Source: Impatiens glandulifera
Lineage: Eukaryota > Streptophyta > Magnoliopsida > Ericales > Balsaminaceae
DNA length: 64,000 nucleotides
Reading direction: 5' to 3'
Assembly: GCF_907164915.1 (NCBI RefSeq)
Contig: NC_061862.1
Location: 34,597,522-34,661,521 of the forward strand
Shown: positions 63,385 through 64,000 of the stretch, piece by piece
How positions within the stretch are numbered: the first letter of the stretch is position 1
How the letters are laid out: every line of letters starts with the position of its first letter
Translations under genes and position numbers: made by a program
Notes under the pieces: model-generated
What the model was told of the DNA's origin: nothing
Seen by the model: only the letters and a program-made list of their open reading frames with translations
Databases searched by the model: none

Positions 63385-64000
63385 TATGTATAAACACAAC
63401 AAAAGCTGAAAAATGAATTATGAAAAAATAAATAAATGAAATTAACACTCTATCTAACTATTTAGGTAGGTTCTTAGAGGGGTTAAAATTTACTCTTTCT
63501 TTTTTACTTCATAATTGATTTTTCAATAAATAAAAAAAATATTTTAAGATCAAATTTGATTAATAAAATTATAAAAATTATTTAATTTTTATTTTCATAA
63601 ATAAAATATGTATATTAATTTTCATGTATTTTTCTCCCCTTAACTTACTATATTTTAATTACTATTTATGTATAAACACAACAAAAGTTGAAAAATGAAT
63701 TATGAAGAAAAAAAGGGGATAAAAGTAAATTAACACTCTATCTAACTATTTAGGTAGGTTCTTAGAGGGGTTAAAATTTACTCTTTCTTTTTTACTTCAT
63801 AATTGATTTTTCATTCAATGAAAAAAAAGTCTTTTAAGATCAAATTTGATTAATAAAATTATAAAAATTTATTTAATTTTTATTTTCATAAATAAAATAT
63901 GTATATTAATTTTCATGTATTTTTCTCCCCTTAACTTACTATATTTTAATTACTATTTATGTATAAACACACCAAAAGTTGAAAAATGAATTATGAAGAA
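63385..64000. repeat. ~285-bp tandem repeat of the R1 family, running off the window
   Basis: 'tatgtataaacacaacaaaa' starts at about 63386, 63668 and 63958. Each unit includes 'attaacactctatctaacta', 'ggttcttagaggggttaaaa' and 'ttcataattgatttttca'. Two full units and the start of a third are present. The units are ~95% alike, so the duplication is recent. Confidence 0.85.

Overview
The window looks like nuclear DNA of a flowering plant, probably a eudicot. It is very AT-rich, has long (TA)n tracts, and is built almost entirely of plant transposable elements and tandem repeats: Ty1/copia elements primed by initiator tRNA-Met, a CACTA (En/Spm-like) DNA transposon with TNP2 and TNP1-like genes, L1-type LINEs and a Helitron. 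No intact cellular gene, rRNA or functional tRNA was found, and every transposon gene seen is broken. The species cannot be named from this sequence.

Layout. 1-2.3 kb: a diverged tandem repeat. 2.3-6.0 kb: a dispersed AT-rich repeat (called R1 here) interrupted by a CACTA end and a relic copia LTR end. 6.0-10.98 kb: about 16 copies of a ~0.3 kb monomer, bounded by a Helitron-like 5' TC and a textbook Helitron 3' hairpin plus CTAG. 11.7-13.4 kb: a G-rich minisatellite-like block. 13.4-15.1 kb: more R1. 15.3-18.8 kb: a 5'-half copia element with a 30-bp minisatellite in its LTR. 18.8-27.3 kb: a CACTA transposon on the minus strand with broken TNP1-like and TNP2 genes, long 5' leader introns and hairpin arrays ending in a CACTG terminus. 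27.3-30.6 kb: R1 and a relic copia LTR.

From 30.6 to 62.0 kb lies a large inverted duplication. The left arm is 30.64-32.31 plus 41.87-42.57 kb. The right arm is 48.05-48.43 plus 50.22-62.03 kb. Each arm was later disrupted in its own way, so each serves as the pre-insertion reference for the other. The left arm received a 9.5 kb block that contains a three-LTR copia composite (32,551-40,860) with a perfect 5-bp target duplication. The right arm received a 1.8 kb L1-like LINE flanked by a ~128-bp direct duplication, and an 869-bp non-autonomous CACTA element. In the right arm a ~0.44 kb segment, single-copy in the left arm, has expanded to about 21 tandem copies (~9 kb net).

62.2-62.7 kb holds a ~270-bp near-perfect hairpin. 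Its arms are an inverted duplication of a promoter-proximal leader plus a signal-peptide-like coding start, next to a small cysteine-rich frame; this is the only non-transposon gene candidate. The window ends in a ~285-bp tandem repeat of the R1 family that runs off the edge.
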